DNA of 39,042 nucleotides, from positions 1 through 39,042 of the forward strand of contig CALKZT010000112.1 of NCBI GenBank assembly GCA_938002815.1. The letters run 5' to 3'. Under the pieces are notes generated by a model. That model had not been told where the DNA came from. It saw nothing but the letters and a program-made list of their open reading frames with translations, and ran no database searches. How positions within the stretch are numbered: position 1 is the first letter of the stretch; each line of letters starts with the position of its first letter. Both the position numbers and the translations under genes were made by a program. The stretch is from an uncultured bacterium (GTDB lineage: Bacteria > Desulfobacterota > DSM-4660 > Desulfatiglandales > CALKZT01). Shown here piece after piece: positions 8,872-17,299 of this stretch.

Positions 8872-10757
8872 GCACTATCTATCTTAAAAAAGAGGCATGC
8901 CAGGGGTGGTAGGGTGATCTCTATGTGGAAGGGCCTGCCATGCCAAGGTTCATCCTTACTTTTCACCCCACCAAAGTTCCCAAGCCCACTACCACCATAG
9001 AATATGGAATCGCTATTTAGGATCTCCTTCCAAAAACCAGCAAGTGGGACACCCACCTTAAAATTAGCTCTGGGTACAGGGGTAAAGTTGAGCACACATA
9101 ATATTGTATCCCTCTCATGTGGCCCCAGCCTCATAAGGCTTAGGGTGCTCTGTTCACTGTCATTGCAGTCTATCCACTGGAAGCCCTTTGGTTCAAAGTC
9201 GTATCTGTGAAGGGCAGGCTCTTTCAAAATTAGTCTATTTAGATCCTTCACCCAATCTCTAAGCCCTTTGTGAAGGGGGTAATTCAGCAAGTGCCAGTCC
9301 AAAGAGCTATCATGGTTCCATTCCCTCCACTGGCCAAATTCATTTCCCATAAACAAGAGTTTTTTCCCTGGGTGGGCGTACATGTAACCATATAAAAGCC
9401 TTAGGTTTGCAAACTTTTGCCACTCATCACCTGGCATCTTTGTGATCATTGAGCCCTTCATATGTACCACCTCGTCGTGGGAGAGGGGCAAAATAAAGTT
9501 TTCATGAAAGGCATACAAAAGCCCAAAGGTAAGATTACCGTGGTGATATTTCCTGTATATGGGATCCTTGGAGAAGTAATTTAGGGTATCATGCATCCAT
9601 CCCATGTTCCATTTAAAACCAAATCCAAGACCACCCACATAGGTAGGCCTGGAGACCATGGGCCAGGCTGTTGATTCCTCTGCTATAGTTATGACACCTG
9701 GATGGTTTGCGTGGGTAGTTTCGTTGAATCTCTTTAAGAAATCTATGGCCTCCAAATTTTCTCTCCCTCCAAACTTATTGGGGATCCATTCTCCCTCTCG
9801 CCTTGAATAATCCAGATATAACATAGAGGCCACCGCATCTACCCTCAGCCCGTCCACGTGATAGACCTTTAGCCAGTAATGGGCATTGGAGAGTAAAAAG
9901 CCCCTTACTTCGTTTCTCCCATAATTAAAGATGTAGGTACCCCAATCCCTGTGCTCACCCTGCCTTGGATCTGCATGTTCATAAAGATGGGTCCCATCAA
10001 AGAAACCTAAACCATGCTCATCCTTGGGAAAGTGGGCCGGTACCCAGTCCATTATGACTCCGATATTGTTCTGGTGCAGTACGTCCACCAAATACATGAA
10101 GTCTTGAGGGGTACCATATCTGCTTGTAGGAGCAAAATAGCCGCTTATCTGATAGCCCCAAGAGCCATCAAAGGGATGCTCTGAGAGGGGCAAAAACTCC
10201 ACATGGGTAAAGCCCATATCCTTTGCATATTCTGCCAAAAGATGTGCCATCTCCCTGTAACTGAGCCACCTGTTTCCCTCCTCAGCTACCCTTCTCCAGG
10301 AGCCGAGGTGTACCTCATAGATCAGAAGAGGCGATTGGTAATTATTCTTTGTCTGCCTCATGGCCATCCATTCCTGATCATTCCACTGGTAGCCCTTGAG
10401 GTCCCATACTATGGAGGCAGTACTGGGCCGCAGTTCAAAATGGAAGGCAAAAGGGTCAGATTTTAAGACCCTGAGCCCAAATCTGGATCTTATAAAGTAC
10501 TTGTAAAGGGCCCCTTGCCTTACACCAGGGATGAACTTTGCCCACACACCACTTATACCCGCAAGGGAAAGGGGTGTTGAATCCGGGTCCCAGTTGTTAA
10601 AGTCACCCACCACACTTACATATTCGGCATTGGGTGCCCAAACCGCAAAATAGGTGCCTTCTTTTCCGTCCAGGAGCATGGGATGAGCACCCATCTTCTC
10701 CCAGGCCCTCAGATAAGTACCCTCTCCCCAAAGATAGAGATCGTAGTCTGTTAGCAT
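8868..10757 (-). CDS. glgB: 1,4-alpha-glucan branching enzyme GlgB
   Basis: A 629-residue GH13 enzyme that makes alpha-1,6 branches in glycogen. An N-terminal CBM48 domain ([20 protein letters not shown], residues 34-53) precedes the barrel. Catalytic residues are visible: nucleophile Asp307 in [15 protein letters not shown], acid/base Glu360 in IAEEST, and Asp428 in [13 protein letters not shown]. The length fits GlgB forms lacking the extra N1 domain. The start at 10757 has a GGGGAG ribosome-binding site. It is a single gene, divergent from efp; no other glycogen gene is in the window. Confidence 0.97.
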   Translation of the reverse strand: MLTDYDLYLWGEGTYLRAWEKMGAHPMLLDGKEGTYFAVWAPNAEYVSVVGDFNNWDPDSTPLSLAGISGVWAKFIPGVRQGALYKYFIRSRFGLRVLKSDPFAFHFELRPSTASIVWDLKGYQWNDQEWMAMRQTKNNYQSPLLIYEVHLGSWRRVAEEGNRWLSYREMAHLLAEYAKDMGFTHVEFLPLSEHPFDGSWGYQISGYFAPTSRYGTPQDFMYLVDVLHQNNIGVIMDWVPAHFPKDEHGLGFFDGTHLYEHADPRQGEHRDWGTYIFNYGRNEVRGFLLSNAHYWLKVYHVDGLRVDAVASMLYLDYSRREGEWIPNKFGGRENLEAIDFLKRFNETTHANHPGVITIAEESTAWPMVSRPTYVGGLGFGFKWNMGWMHDTLNYFSKDPIYRKYHHGNLTFGLLYAFHENFILPLSHDEVVHMKGSMITKMPGDEWQKFANLRLLYGYMYAHPGKKLLFMGNEFGQWREWNHDSSLDWHLLNYPLHKGLRDWVKDLNRLILKEPALHRYDFEPKGFQWIDCNDSEQSTLSLMRLGPHERDTILCVLNFTPVPRANFKVGVPLAGFWKEILNSDSIFYGGSGLGNFGGVKSKDEPWHGRPFHIEITLPPLACLFFKIDSA

Positions 10758-10804
10758 GACTCTCCCCTCTTAATCGGCTCTAAACTTTCCTCTCCCACAT
10801 AGCC

Positions 10805-10833
10805 TTGACTCTTTTGTCCTGCCTATTTAATAT
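10805..10833 (+). promoter_or_regulatory. Predicted sigma-70 promoter for efp
   Basis: TTGACT (10805-10810) and TAATAT (10828-10833) are separated by 17 bases and lie about 40 bases before the efp start. The -35 element is near consensus, the -10 moderate. Predicted by eye only. Confidence 0.45.
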
Positions 10834-10872
10834 CCCCCCTGTTCCAAATGCAACAAATTCAGGAGAGTGGGC

Positions 10873-11433
10873 ATGTACACATCCAGTGACCTCAAAAAGG
10901 GTTTGAAGATCCAGATCGATAACAACCCCTATGTGGTAGTGGAATTTGAATTTGTAAAACCGGGGAAGGGACAAGCCCTATATAAATGCAAACTCAAGAA
11001 TCTCCTCACCGGTGCCTTGATAGACAGGACCTATAGATCTGGGGACACCATTGAACCTGCCCAGATAGAAGAGAGAAAGATGCAATATCTCTATAACACC
11101 GGAGAGAGCTATTTTTTTATGGACACCCAGACTTATGAGCAGATAGAGGTGCCAAAGGAAAATTTGGGAGAGGCCATAAATTTCCTATTGGAAGGCATAG
11201 AGGTGGATCTCCTCCTCTACAACGATAAACCCATAGGATGTACCCTTCCCAATTTTGTGGATCTCAAGGTGGTGAGGGCTGAACCCTGGGTGAAGGGCGA
11301 CTCCGTGGCAGGGGATTCAAAACCGGTCACCTTGGAAACGGGCTATCAGCTGAGGGTACCACCGTTCATAGAAGAAGGCGATAAGATCACAGTGGATACC
11401 AGAACAGGGCAATATGTCACGAGGGCAAAATAG
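10873..11433 (+). CDS. efp: Elongation factor P
   Basis: EF-P rescues ribosomes stalled at consecutive prolines. The 186-residue protein has the family length and the start MYTSSDLKKGLKI. Lys32, in the tip loop KPGKGQA, corresponds to the lysine that EpmA beta-lysylates in E. coli. The C-terminal OB domain ends with EEGDKITVDTRTGQYVTRAK. I chose ATG 10873 over the GTG at 10867 because of CAGGAGAG just upstream. The downstream gene is the EF-P modifying enzyme EpmA and overlaps by 20 bases, so the two are co-translated. Confidence 0.96.
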   Translation: MYTSSDLKKGLKIQIDNNPYVVVEFEFVKPGKGQALYKCKLKNLLTGALIDRTYRSGDTIEPAQIEERKMQYLYNTGESYFFMDTQTYEQIEVPKENLGEAINFLLEGIEVDLLLYNDKPIGCTLPNFVDLKVVRAEPWVKGDSVAGDSKPVTLETGYQLRVPPFIEEGDKITVDTRTGQYVTRAK

Positions 11434-12346
11434 GATAGAGGATGGGTTTAGGTTAAGGATAATAGAGAAAAGAGCCGGAATACTTAGACTGGTAAGGGAG
11501 TTCTTTCAGAAAAAAGGTTATGTAGAGGTAGAGACCCCCATCCTTATCCCCTACCCTATCCCAGAGGCAAATATAGACCCCCCTAAGGCAGAGGGAGGCT
11601 ACCTACATCCTTCTCCTGAACTCTGTATGAAGATGGTTCTCTCCTGTGGACTAAAGAAGATCTATCAGATCACAAGGTGCTTCAGAAAGGGAGAAGAAGG
11701 CAGATACCATATGGTAGAATTCACCATGCTGGAATTCTATGAGCAGGATAAGGGTTACTACTCCATGATGGAGCTCTTAGAGGAGCTCATAGGAGAACTC
11801 GTTTTGAACATAGAAGGCAAAGAGAAGATTAACTATAGAGGTTTCCAGATAGACCTCACACCCCCTTGGCCAAGGATCCCTTTTGGAGAGTTCTTTCAAA
11901 GGACCACTGGTCTGAATTTAGAAAAGGCAATCGAAGAGAACATCTTTGAGGATCTGCTTACCTCAAAGGTGGAGCCCTCCCTGCCTGTTCTTAGGCCCTC
12001 CTTCCTTGTGGACTATCCTGCCCAGCTTGCCTCCCTTGCAAGGCTAAAAGATCCTCACACAGCAGAGAGATTTGAACTCTATATGGGAGGGCTCGAATTG
12101 GCAAATGGTTTTAGTGAGCTTTTAGATCCCCATGAGCAGTTAAGGAGGTTTGTAGCCGAGAATGAAAAAAGGGCCTCCATGGGCAAGGAGATCTACCCCA
12201 TATCAGAGTCCTTTCTCTCTGCTATCTCCAAGATAGATAAGGCAGCAGGCGTTGCCTTAGGTATAGACAGACTGATGATGATCCTTCTAAATCAGGATGA
12301 GATCTCCCTGGTACAACCTCTCACATATAAGGACTTGATCCCCTGA
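11414..12346 (+). CDS. epmA: EF-P lysine ligase EpmA (GenX/PoxA)
   Basis: A 310-residue class II lysyl-tRNA-synthetase paralogue that lacks the N-terminal anticodon-binding domain, as EpmA does. It activates beta-lysine (or lysine) and attaches it to EF-P. Motif 2 is visible as YQITRCFRKGEEGRYHMVEFTMLEFY, here cited by its parts ITRCFRKGE and HMVEFTMLEF, and motif 3 as GVALGIDRLMMIL near the C terminus. It overlaps the 3' end of efp by 20 bases. The aminomutase EpmB that normally makes beta-lysine is not in this window and may lie elsewhere. Confidence 0.95.
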   Translation: MSRGQNRIEDGFRLRIIEKRAGILRLVREFFQKKGYVEVETPILIPYPIPEANIDPPKAEGGYLHPSPELCMKMVLSCGLKKIYQITRCFRKGEEGRYHMVEFTMLEFYEQDKGYYSMMELLEELIGELVLNIEGKEKINYRGFQIDLTPPWPRIPFGEFFQRTTGLNLEKAIEENIFEDLLTSKVEPSLPVLRPSFLVDYPAQLASLARLKDPHTAERFELYMGGLELANGFSELLDPHEQLRRFVAENEKRASMGKEIYPISESFLSAISKIDKAAGVALGIDRLMMILLNQDEISLVQPLTYKDLIP

Positions 12347-12382
12347 GCCTTTGGGGCTATAAAGCGGGCTTAGAGAGCCGCC

Positions 12383-13108
12383 ATGGAATTTCTGAATATC
12401 ACCAAAGAGCGGAAGGTAAACCAAAGGACCTGCCTTGCATGTGGAGATCTCTTGCCCAGGAGGAAGAGGAAATATTGCTCCTCAAACTGCCGGGATCAGA
12501 TAATGTGGATATTGGGTTTGAGTAAAGGTCTCCTTAAGACCTTCAACATAAGGTTTGCCACCTTTTCCTTTACCGACACCGATGTGATACTGGATATGTT
12601 GCCGTGCTGGTCTGAGTTTGTCTCCCGGTTTTCTTTGAATAGGACTCCCGGCCACAAACCAGCACATGACCTAAAGAGGCTGGTTTTGGCATGCGGTGAA
12701 AAGTGGTATTCCCTCTTAAAGGAGAGACACAGTAAGAGCAGTGCCTCCCTTAGGCTCCTCACTCAGAATCACAGAAAAGACATAGATCCCAACATTCTCA
12801 TCCCAAAGCTCCAGACCAGACCAAAGCTTACAAGCAAAGAGAGGGAGTATCTGAAACTCTTAAGGCTAAGAGAAGAGGAGCTTTTTTCTCATCTTATCTC
12901 CCAAAAGATAAGGGCCTCCTATAGGAGGATGGCAAAGCTCCTACATCCAGATGTAGGGGGTAGCGAAGAGCTGTTTAAGCTCCTCAATGAGGCCCACACT
13001 CATATGTTGCGCTGGTCCACCAGGCCAAGGTATACAGTTAAGAGATCCATATCCGAGTTCTGGTCCTATGATAACCTCACCAATAGATGGACACCCCCAG
13101 CATTCTGA
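12383..13108 (+). CDS. Zinc-ribbon and J-domain protein
   Basis: A 241-residue protein with two recognisable parts. Near the N terminus, CLAC (C17, C20) and CSSNC (C32, C36) make a four-cysteine zinc site. Near the C terminus is a short J domain: helix II ASYRRMAKLLHPDVGGSEE with the HPD triad at 188-190, then FKLLNEAH. J domains stimulate the ATPase of an Hsp70 such as DnaK, so it is probably a specialised co-chaperone with an unknown client. The middle (about 40-150) is not recognised. It follows epmA by 36 bases and is followed at once by a small gene. Confidence 0.75.
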   Translation: MEFLNITKERKVNQRTCLACGDLLPRRKRKYCSSNCRDQIMWILGLSKGLLKTFNIRFATFSFTDTDVILDMLPCWSEFVSRFSLNRTPGHKPAHDLKRLVLACGEKWYSLLKERHSKSSASLRLLTQNHRKDIDPNILIPKLQTRPKLTSKEREYLKLLRLREEELFSHLISQKIRASYRRMAKLLHPDVGGSEELFKLLNEAHTHMLRWSTRPRYTVKRSISEFWSYDNLTNRWTPPAF

Positions 13109-13112
13109 GGAG

Positions 13113-13343
13113 ATGGAAGAAGGAGTGATCTGGTACGGTATTTATAAGGGTGAGCTTTGTAGGATGAGGCTTACTCCAAAGGGAGGAGTAGTATGTGAGG
13201 TGTGGAGAAGATGGTCTTGGGTAAAGGGCCCGGACTTCTCTCGATTGGGGTTTACTGGAATGCCTCTGGACGAAGGCACGGCCCACTCCTGGATTAGGAA
13301 GCGCTTTAGGGAAAAAAGGGTAGATTACTTTAAGGAGTTTTGA
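13113..13343 (+). CDS. Small conserved-looking hypothetical protein
   Basis: A 76-residue protein (MEEGVIWYGIYKGELCRMRL at its start) that I do not recognise. The start at 13113 is supported by TGAGGAG, which overlaps the stop of the upstream gene, and its stop lies one base before the next ATG, so it sits tightly inside the operon. The sequence is rich in Trp, Arg and Lys, with no signal peptide or membrane helix. The frame is open further upstream inside the J-domain gene, but that part is a shadow. Confidence 0.7.
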   Translation: MEEGVIWYGIYKGELCRMRLTPKGGVVCEVWRRWSWVKGPDFSRLGFTGMPLDEGTAHSWIRKRFREKRVDYFKEF

Positions 13344-13344
13344 G

Positions 13345-13848
13345 ATGGAGACCCTTGAGGCAATCAGGACGAGGAGGAGTATTAGAAAGTTTCTAACGGA
13401 TGAGGTCCCTGACCAGACCCTGAATATTATCTTAGAGGCCGGAACATGGGCCCCTTCAGGAATGAACAACCAGCCCTGGAAATTTGTCCTGATCAAAGAT
13501 CCCAAAATGAAGGAAGAACTCTCCAAGCTTACAAAATACGGAAAGATAATCTCTCTTGCACCCGTTTCTATTGTGGTATTTTTGGATAACACCCTCTCCT
13601 ACGACAGGGTGAAGGATATTCAGGCCATAGGTGCATGCCTCCAGAACATGCTCTTGACCATTCATGCCCTGGGGCTTGGTGGGGTCTGGATAGGGGAGAT
13701 CCTCAAAAATAAGGAGAAGGTGGCCCAACTTTTGAGGGTACCAGAGGGTTGTGAGCTCATGGCAGTGGTTGCCCTGGGAAAACCAGCCCAGCCACCTGGT
13801 TTAGGACATAGAAATCCCTTGAAAGATGCGATAATTGCCGTCTACTGA
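13345..13848 (+). CDS. Nitroreductase family protein
   Basis: A 167-residue flavoprotein of the nitroreductase family, at the short end of the usual length. ETLEAIRTRRSIRKFLTDEV at the N terminus is the FMN-phosphate-binding signature, APSGMNNQPWKFVLIKD follows, and GLGGVWIGEI and VVALGKPAQPPG close the fold. Such enzymes are homodimers that use NAD(P)H to reduce nitro groups, quinones or flavins; some members have specialised cofactor roles, such as BluB in lower-ligand synthesis. The adjacent corrinoid adenosyltransferase makes a flavin or cobalamin role conceivable, but the sequence is not BluB-like enough for me to claim it. Confidence 0.9.
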   Translation: METLEAIRTRRSIRKFLTDEVPDQTLNIILEAGTWAPSGMNNQPWKFVLIKDPKMKEELSKLTKYGKIISLAPVSIVVFLDNTLSYDRVKDIQAIGACLQNMLLTIHALGLGGVWIGEILKNKEKVAQLLRVPEGCELMAVVALGKPAQPPGLGHRNPLKDAIIAVY

Positions 13849-13857
13849 TACCTCTTT

Positions 13858-14772
13858 ATGCTTCAATTATTCAAGATACCCAAGGAACTCAGAAATTTCT
13901 TGCCCTATGGTATGGCCCTAAGGGCCTTAGGACACGGATTTCGTGTGACCCTTTTTGGAGAAGAGCCTGTTTCGGGATCCACTCACAGATACTTAGAAGA
14001 GGCCTTCCCGGAGCTCTTCAGATCCTACAGCTGGTCAGAATTTCAAATGGAAAGGATCAAGCCAGACGGAATATATCTCTTGGAGAATATCCCCCCAAAC
14101 CTTTTGGGCGACCCCTCCTTTTTGGACCTCATAAGATCCTTCAGGACATCCAGTGGGGAATTGGTACTTTTTGGCAAAGATTGGAAGGCTGAGTTTCAAG
14201 AAGAAGCAGAATTGATAACAGAAGTGGTGCAAATTAGAAATAGCCATGATCCAAACCCCCTTGCCCAGACAGAGATCGTCACAGGAAACGGTAAGGGGAA
14301 GACCACCTATGCCTTAGGGGAAGCACTCTACCATGCCTCAAAGGGAATCCGGTCTCTATGCCTTCAGTTTATAAAATCCCCAAAGGAGTATGGAGAAATC
14401 AAGGCCGCCAAGTCTTTAGGGAATCTTGAAATAAGGAGTATGGGGAAGGGGTTCCCTTCAGAAATGGGTACCGGTTCTGTCCATGAGAGAGCTGCCAAAA
14501 ACGCGTGGGGCTATTTTTTGAGCACCATGAACAAAGGGGTCTATGGATTTGTGGTATTGGACGAGATCAACATCGCCTTAAAGTATGCCTATGTGGACAT
14601 AGGTGAAGTGAAAGGACTGCTTACGGACCTCAAAAAGTTCAAAGGCCTTGCCCTCACAGGGAGATACGCAGATGGGTCACTCTACCCCTACGTGGACCAG
14701 ATCTTAGAGATGCGAGAGATAAAACACCCCTATCACAAAGGGATAAAGGCAAGAAGGGGGATAGAATTTTGA
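13858..14772 (+). CDS. cobO: Cob(I)alamin adenosyltransferase (CobO/BtuR type) with degenerate N-terminal duplicate
   Basis: The C-terminal part (about residues 138-304) is a CobO/BtuR-type ATP:corrinoid adenosyltransferase, which transfers the adenosyl group of ATP to cob(I)alamin. It has the P-loop GNGKGKTT (143-150), VVLDEINIALKYAYVD (about 232-247) and LALTGRYADGSLYPYVDQIL (264-283). The usual family length is about 170-200 residues. The extra N-terminal 130 residues look like a decayed copy of the same fold: PDGIYLLENI (69-78) parallels YGFVVLDEIN, and LVLFGKDW...LITEVVQIRNSH parallels LALTGRYA...ILEMREIKHP. The copy has no P-loop. The start at 13858 is ten bases after the nitroreductase stop. 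Confidence 0.88.
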   Translation: MLQLFKIPKELRNFLPYGMALRALGHGFRVTLFGEEPVSGSTHRYLEEAFPELFRSYSWSEFQMERIKPDGIYLLENIPPNLLGDPSFLDLIRSFRTSSGELVLFGKDWKAEFQEEAELITEVVQIRNSHDPNPLAQTEIVTGNGKGKTTYALGEALYHASKGIRSLCLQFIKSPKEYGEIKAAKSLGNLEIRSMGKGFPSEMGTGSVHERAAKNAWGYFLSTMNKGVYGFVVLDEINIALKYAYVDIGEVKGLLTDLKKFKGLALTGRYADGSLYPYVDQILEMREIKHPYHKGIKARRGIEF

Positions 14773-14773
14773 T

Positions 14774-15520
14774 CTACTCCTTTATCTTTGTTTCCCTCTG
14801 CTGGCAGTAGGCATCGCGCATGGAGACATAGGGGTCCAAGGAGGATCCTTTTAGGTCTTCATACTTCATCCCCTCTAAAGACACCTGATTGATAGACTCT
14901 GTAGCCCTTACATATAACATGTCTTTGCTCTCCAGGTGGGAGATGGGATTTAAGAGGCTATCCCCTGCCTTTCCCACAGTATCCCTGAGGGTAGAAGGCC
15001 CTAAGATTGGCCACACTATATAGAACCCAGCACCAATACCGTAAGAACCAAAGGTCTGCCCCAGGTCCTCATCCTGGGGGGATAGGCCAAAGACCTCCTT
15101 TGCCGGATCTCCAAACCCCAAGATCCCTACCGTGCTATTTATGAGGAACCTACCCATCTCCTTTATAAACCCATGGAACTTTAGCTGGAGGAGACAGTTA
15201 ATGGCCCTTATGGGCATCTTTACGTTCTCGTAAGCCCTCAAAAAGCATACCCTCAAAGGCTCTGGAAAGACAAAGCTGTATCCTTTTGAGATGGGTCTCA
15301 AAAGCCAGAAGTACAATCTGTCATTGAATGTGAAAAACAACCTGTTTAAAGGTTCTAAAGGATCAGACACCTCTATGGCCCTGTCTTCCCCCAGATAACG
15401 CAATTCTTCCTCTGAGAATGTCTTAGTCTGCCACACAGTCCCTTCTTCTGCATATAGAACTCCATAAGAAAAGAACATCATTCCACAAAGGACCAGTAGA
15501 ATAATTTTAGGGTAATTCAT
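14774..15520 (-). CDS. mlaA: MlaA/VacJ family outer-membrane lipid transport protein
   Basis: MlaA sits in the outer membrane and passes mislocalised phospholipids to MlaC for retrograde transport. The 248-residue protein has the family core DPLEPLNRLFFTFNDRLYFW, then INSTVGILGFGDPAKEVFGL, EDLGQTFGSYGIGAGFYIVWP and GPSTLRDTVG. An N-terminal signal sequence ends near VLYAEE. There is no canonical lipobox (the only early Cys is in LVLCG, with Leu before Cys), so it may be a non-lipidated form. Its start overlaps the mlaC stop by four bases. Its stop lies two bases from the convergent adenosyltransferase stop. Confidence 0.95.
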   Translation of the reverse strand: MNYPKIILLVLCGMMFFSYGVLYAEEGTVWQTKTFSEEELRYLGEDRAIEVSDPLEPLNRLFFTFNDRLYFWLLRPISKGYSFVFPEPLRVCFLRAYENVKMPIRAINCLLQLKFHGFIKEMGRFLINSTVGILGFGDPAKEVFGLSPQDEDLGQTFGSYGIGAGFYIVWPILGPSTLRDTVGKAGDSLLNPISHLESKDMLYVRATESINQVSLEGMKYEDLKGSSLDPYVSMRDAYCQQRETKIKE

Positions 15521-16119
15521 TTTATTGCATCCCCCTTACCCTCTATTTTATCTTTTATCGCTTTTAGTAAGCCTTCATATCCAGACTTGATCATTATTGA
15601 ATTAAACTGTGATCTATAATTGTTCACAAGGCTTATACCTTCAATGACAACATCATATACAAACCATTGGTTACTTTTCTGGACAAGCCTATATATTAAA
15701 GGGATATCTGCACCTTTATAACCAAGAACTACCACCTTTACTATCGAATTTTGCTCTGAAATTTCCTCCCCTTCATACCTGACTTGTTCCCCAGAATATG
15801 CATTCATTTTATCAGAGTAGACGGATTCAAGTAATTTTTGGTAGTTTTTTATAAATTCCTCTTTTTGCTGGGGAGTTAATTTCTGCCAATGTTGAGCTAG
15901 TGTTCTCTTAGAAAACTCTTCCCAATCAAAGACTTTATTTATTTCATCTTTGATAAGCTTTACCTTTTCCTCCTTTTTTTCTGGACTCTTCAGAGAATTA
16001 TCTGAGAGTATTGCTATAATTCTATCCGTAACCTCTTTCACCCTCTCAGTGGGAGAAGCCCCAAACGCCAAAGAATAGCCAAAAAAGGTAAACAAGAATA
16101 ATAATATTCTGAATCCCAT
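15517..16119 (-). CDS. mlaC: MlaC periplasmic phospholipid-binding protein
   Basis: MlaC carries phospholipid between MlaA and the inner-membrane MlaFED complex. The 200-residue protein has a signal peptide (cleavage near AFGASP), the family stretch FDWEEFSKRTLAQHWQKLTP and the typical YDVVIEGISLVNNYRSQFNS near the C terminus. It lies 8 bases after mlaD and overlaps mlaA by four, in a five-gene operon. Confidence 0.95.
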   Translation of the reverse strand: MGFRILLFLFTFFGYSLAFGASPTERVKEVTDRIIAILSDNSLKSPEKKEEKVKLIKDEINKVFDWEEFSKRTLAQHWQKLTPQQKEEFIKNYQKLLESVYSDKMNAYSGEQVRYEGEEISEQNSIVKVVVLGYKGADIPLIYRLVQKSNQWFVYDVVIEGISLVNNYRSQFNSIMIKSGYEGLLKAIKDKIEGKGDAIK

Positions 16120-16127
16120 GTGACCTC

Positions 16128-16571
16128 CTACATCTTTCCGAAAACGTATTTAGATATCAATTCCTCTATATCCACTGCGGGTTGCGTATCTCTCAATGTC
16201 TCACCTGGCAAGAGGGCAGTTTCGGAACCTCCAGGGCTTATCTCTATGTATTTCTCACCTATGAGCCCTTTCGTCTTGATGGATGCAATGGCATCCTCTT
16301 GTATCTTTACTCCCTCGAAGATTCTCATGGTGACCCTGGCATTGTAGTCAAGGAGCTCAATACGGATGACACTGCCTACCCTTACACCAGCGATGGTCAC
16401 ATCAGAACCAGTGGATAGACCTCCGACATTACTAAACACAGCTTTGATCTCATAACCACTTCCTCCCATAATCTCCATCTTACCAACTTTTATAGTAAGG
16501 TAGCCAAGACATAAGATACCTATTAAGACAAAAACTCCCACTGTCAGTTCCAGATCAATGGACCTTTTCAA
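16128..16571 (-). CDS. mlaD: MlaD, MCE-domain protein
   Basis: MlaD is the membrane-anchored MCE protein that forms a hexameric ring on the MlaFE ABC complex. The 147 residues contain one N-terminal helix (LTVGVFVLIGILCLGYLTI) followed by an MCE domain with VFSNVGGLSTGSDVTIAGVR, SIKTKGLIGEKYIEISPGG and the hydrophobic C-terminal end VDIEELISKYVFG that would line the pore. The length fits the family. It overlaps the mlaF stop by four bases (ATGA). Confidence 0.95.
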   Translation of the reverse strand: MKRSIDLELTVGVFVLIGILCLGYLTIKVGKMEIMGGSGYEIKAVFSNVGGLSTGSDVTIAGVRVGSVIRIELLDYNARVTMRIFEGVKIQEDAIASIKTKGLIGEKYIEISPGGSETALLPGETLRDTQPAVDIEELISKYVFGKM

Positions 16572-17299
16572 TCTAATACCTCCTCACCAAGGAATCTCCT
16601 GATTATAGGCTCCTCACTCCTTTTAAATTCCTCTGGACTGCCATCGAAATATATTCTGCCTTCATAAATCATCAAGATTCTATTCGTAAATTTGAAAACC
16701 GAAGGAATGGCATGGGTCACAATTATACCCGTCAAATTTAGCCTATCATGCACGGATCTGATAAGATTTAGGATGGAGAGGCTCATCTGGGGGTCAAGGC
16801 CCGTAGTAGGCTCATCGAATAACATGATCTTGGGCTCTGTGATAAGGGACCTTGCCAGGGCAGCCCTCTTAATCATTCCTCCACTCACCTGACTTGGGTA
16901 TTTCTCCTCTGAACCGGAGAGCCCTACCAAATCCAAGTAGTGTAAAACCCTCTGTGTCACTTCCTCCTTTGGCAGCCTTAATTTTTCAGTAAGGGGGAAT
17001 GCCACATTTTCAAACAAGGTAAGGGAATCAAATAATGCCCCTCCTTGAAATAAAAACCCAAATTCTTTTCTTACGAGTTCTAATTGCCTCTTATTTAAAC
17101 CTGTTATCTCTGTGCCATTAATATAAATAAAACCAGAGTCGGGCCTTAAAAGGCCTGCTATATGTTTGAGTAAAACACTTTTCCCTGAACCACTACCACC
17201 AACTAAGGCAACAAGTTCTCCCTGTTTTACCTCAAGGCTAACCCCGTTTAACACCTTTGTTCTTCCAAAACTTTTATGTATGTCTTCTATTTTGATCAT
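16568..17299 (-). CDS. mlaF: MlaF, ABC transporter ATP-binding protein
   Basis: The cytoplasmic ATPase of the Mla lipid ABC transporter, 243 residues. Walker A is GGSGSGKS, the Q-loop region LFQGGALFDSLTLFENVAFP is typical of MlaF, the signature is VSGGMIKRAALARSL, Walker B is IMLFDEPTTGLDP, and the switch His is in IVTHAIPSVF. The frame is open to 17332, but ATG 17299 is the better start because it makes a four-base ATGA overlap with the mlaE stop and the family begins at MIKIEDIHKSFG. Confidence 0.96.
   Translation of the reverse strand: MIKIEDIHKSFGRTKVLNGVSLEVKQGELVALVGGSGSGKSVLLKHIAGLLRPDSGFIYINGTEITGLNKRQLELVRKEFGFLFQGGALFDSLTLFENVAFPLTEKLRLPKEEVTQRVLHYLDLVGLSGSEEKYPSQVSGGMIKRAALARSLITEPKIMLFDEPTTGLDPQMSLSILNLIRSVHDRLNLTGIIVTHAIPSVFKFTNRILMIYEGRIYFDGSPEEFKRSEEPIIRRFLGEEVLD

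Noticed and set aside
12987-13112. Longer start for the 76-residue protein
   Set aside because: The extra part overlaps the J-domain coding region in another frame; the ATG at 13113 has a proper Shine-Dalgarno.
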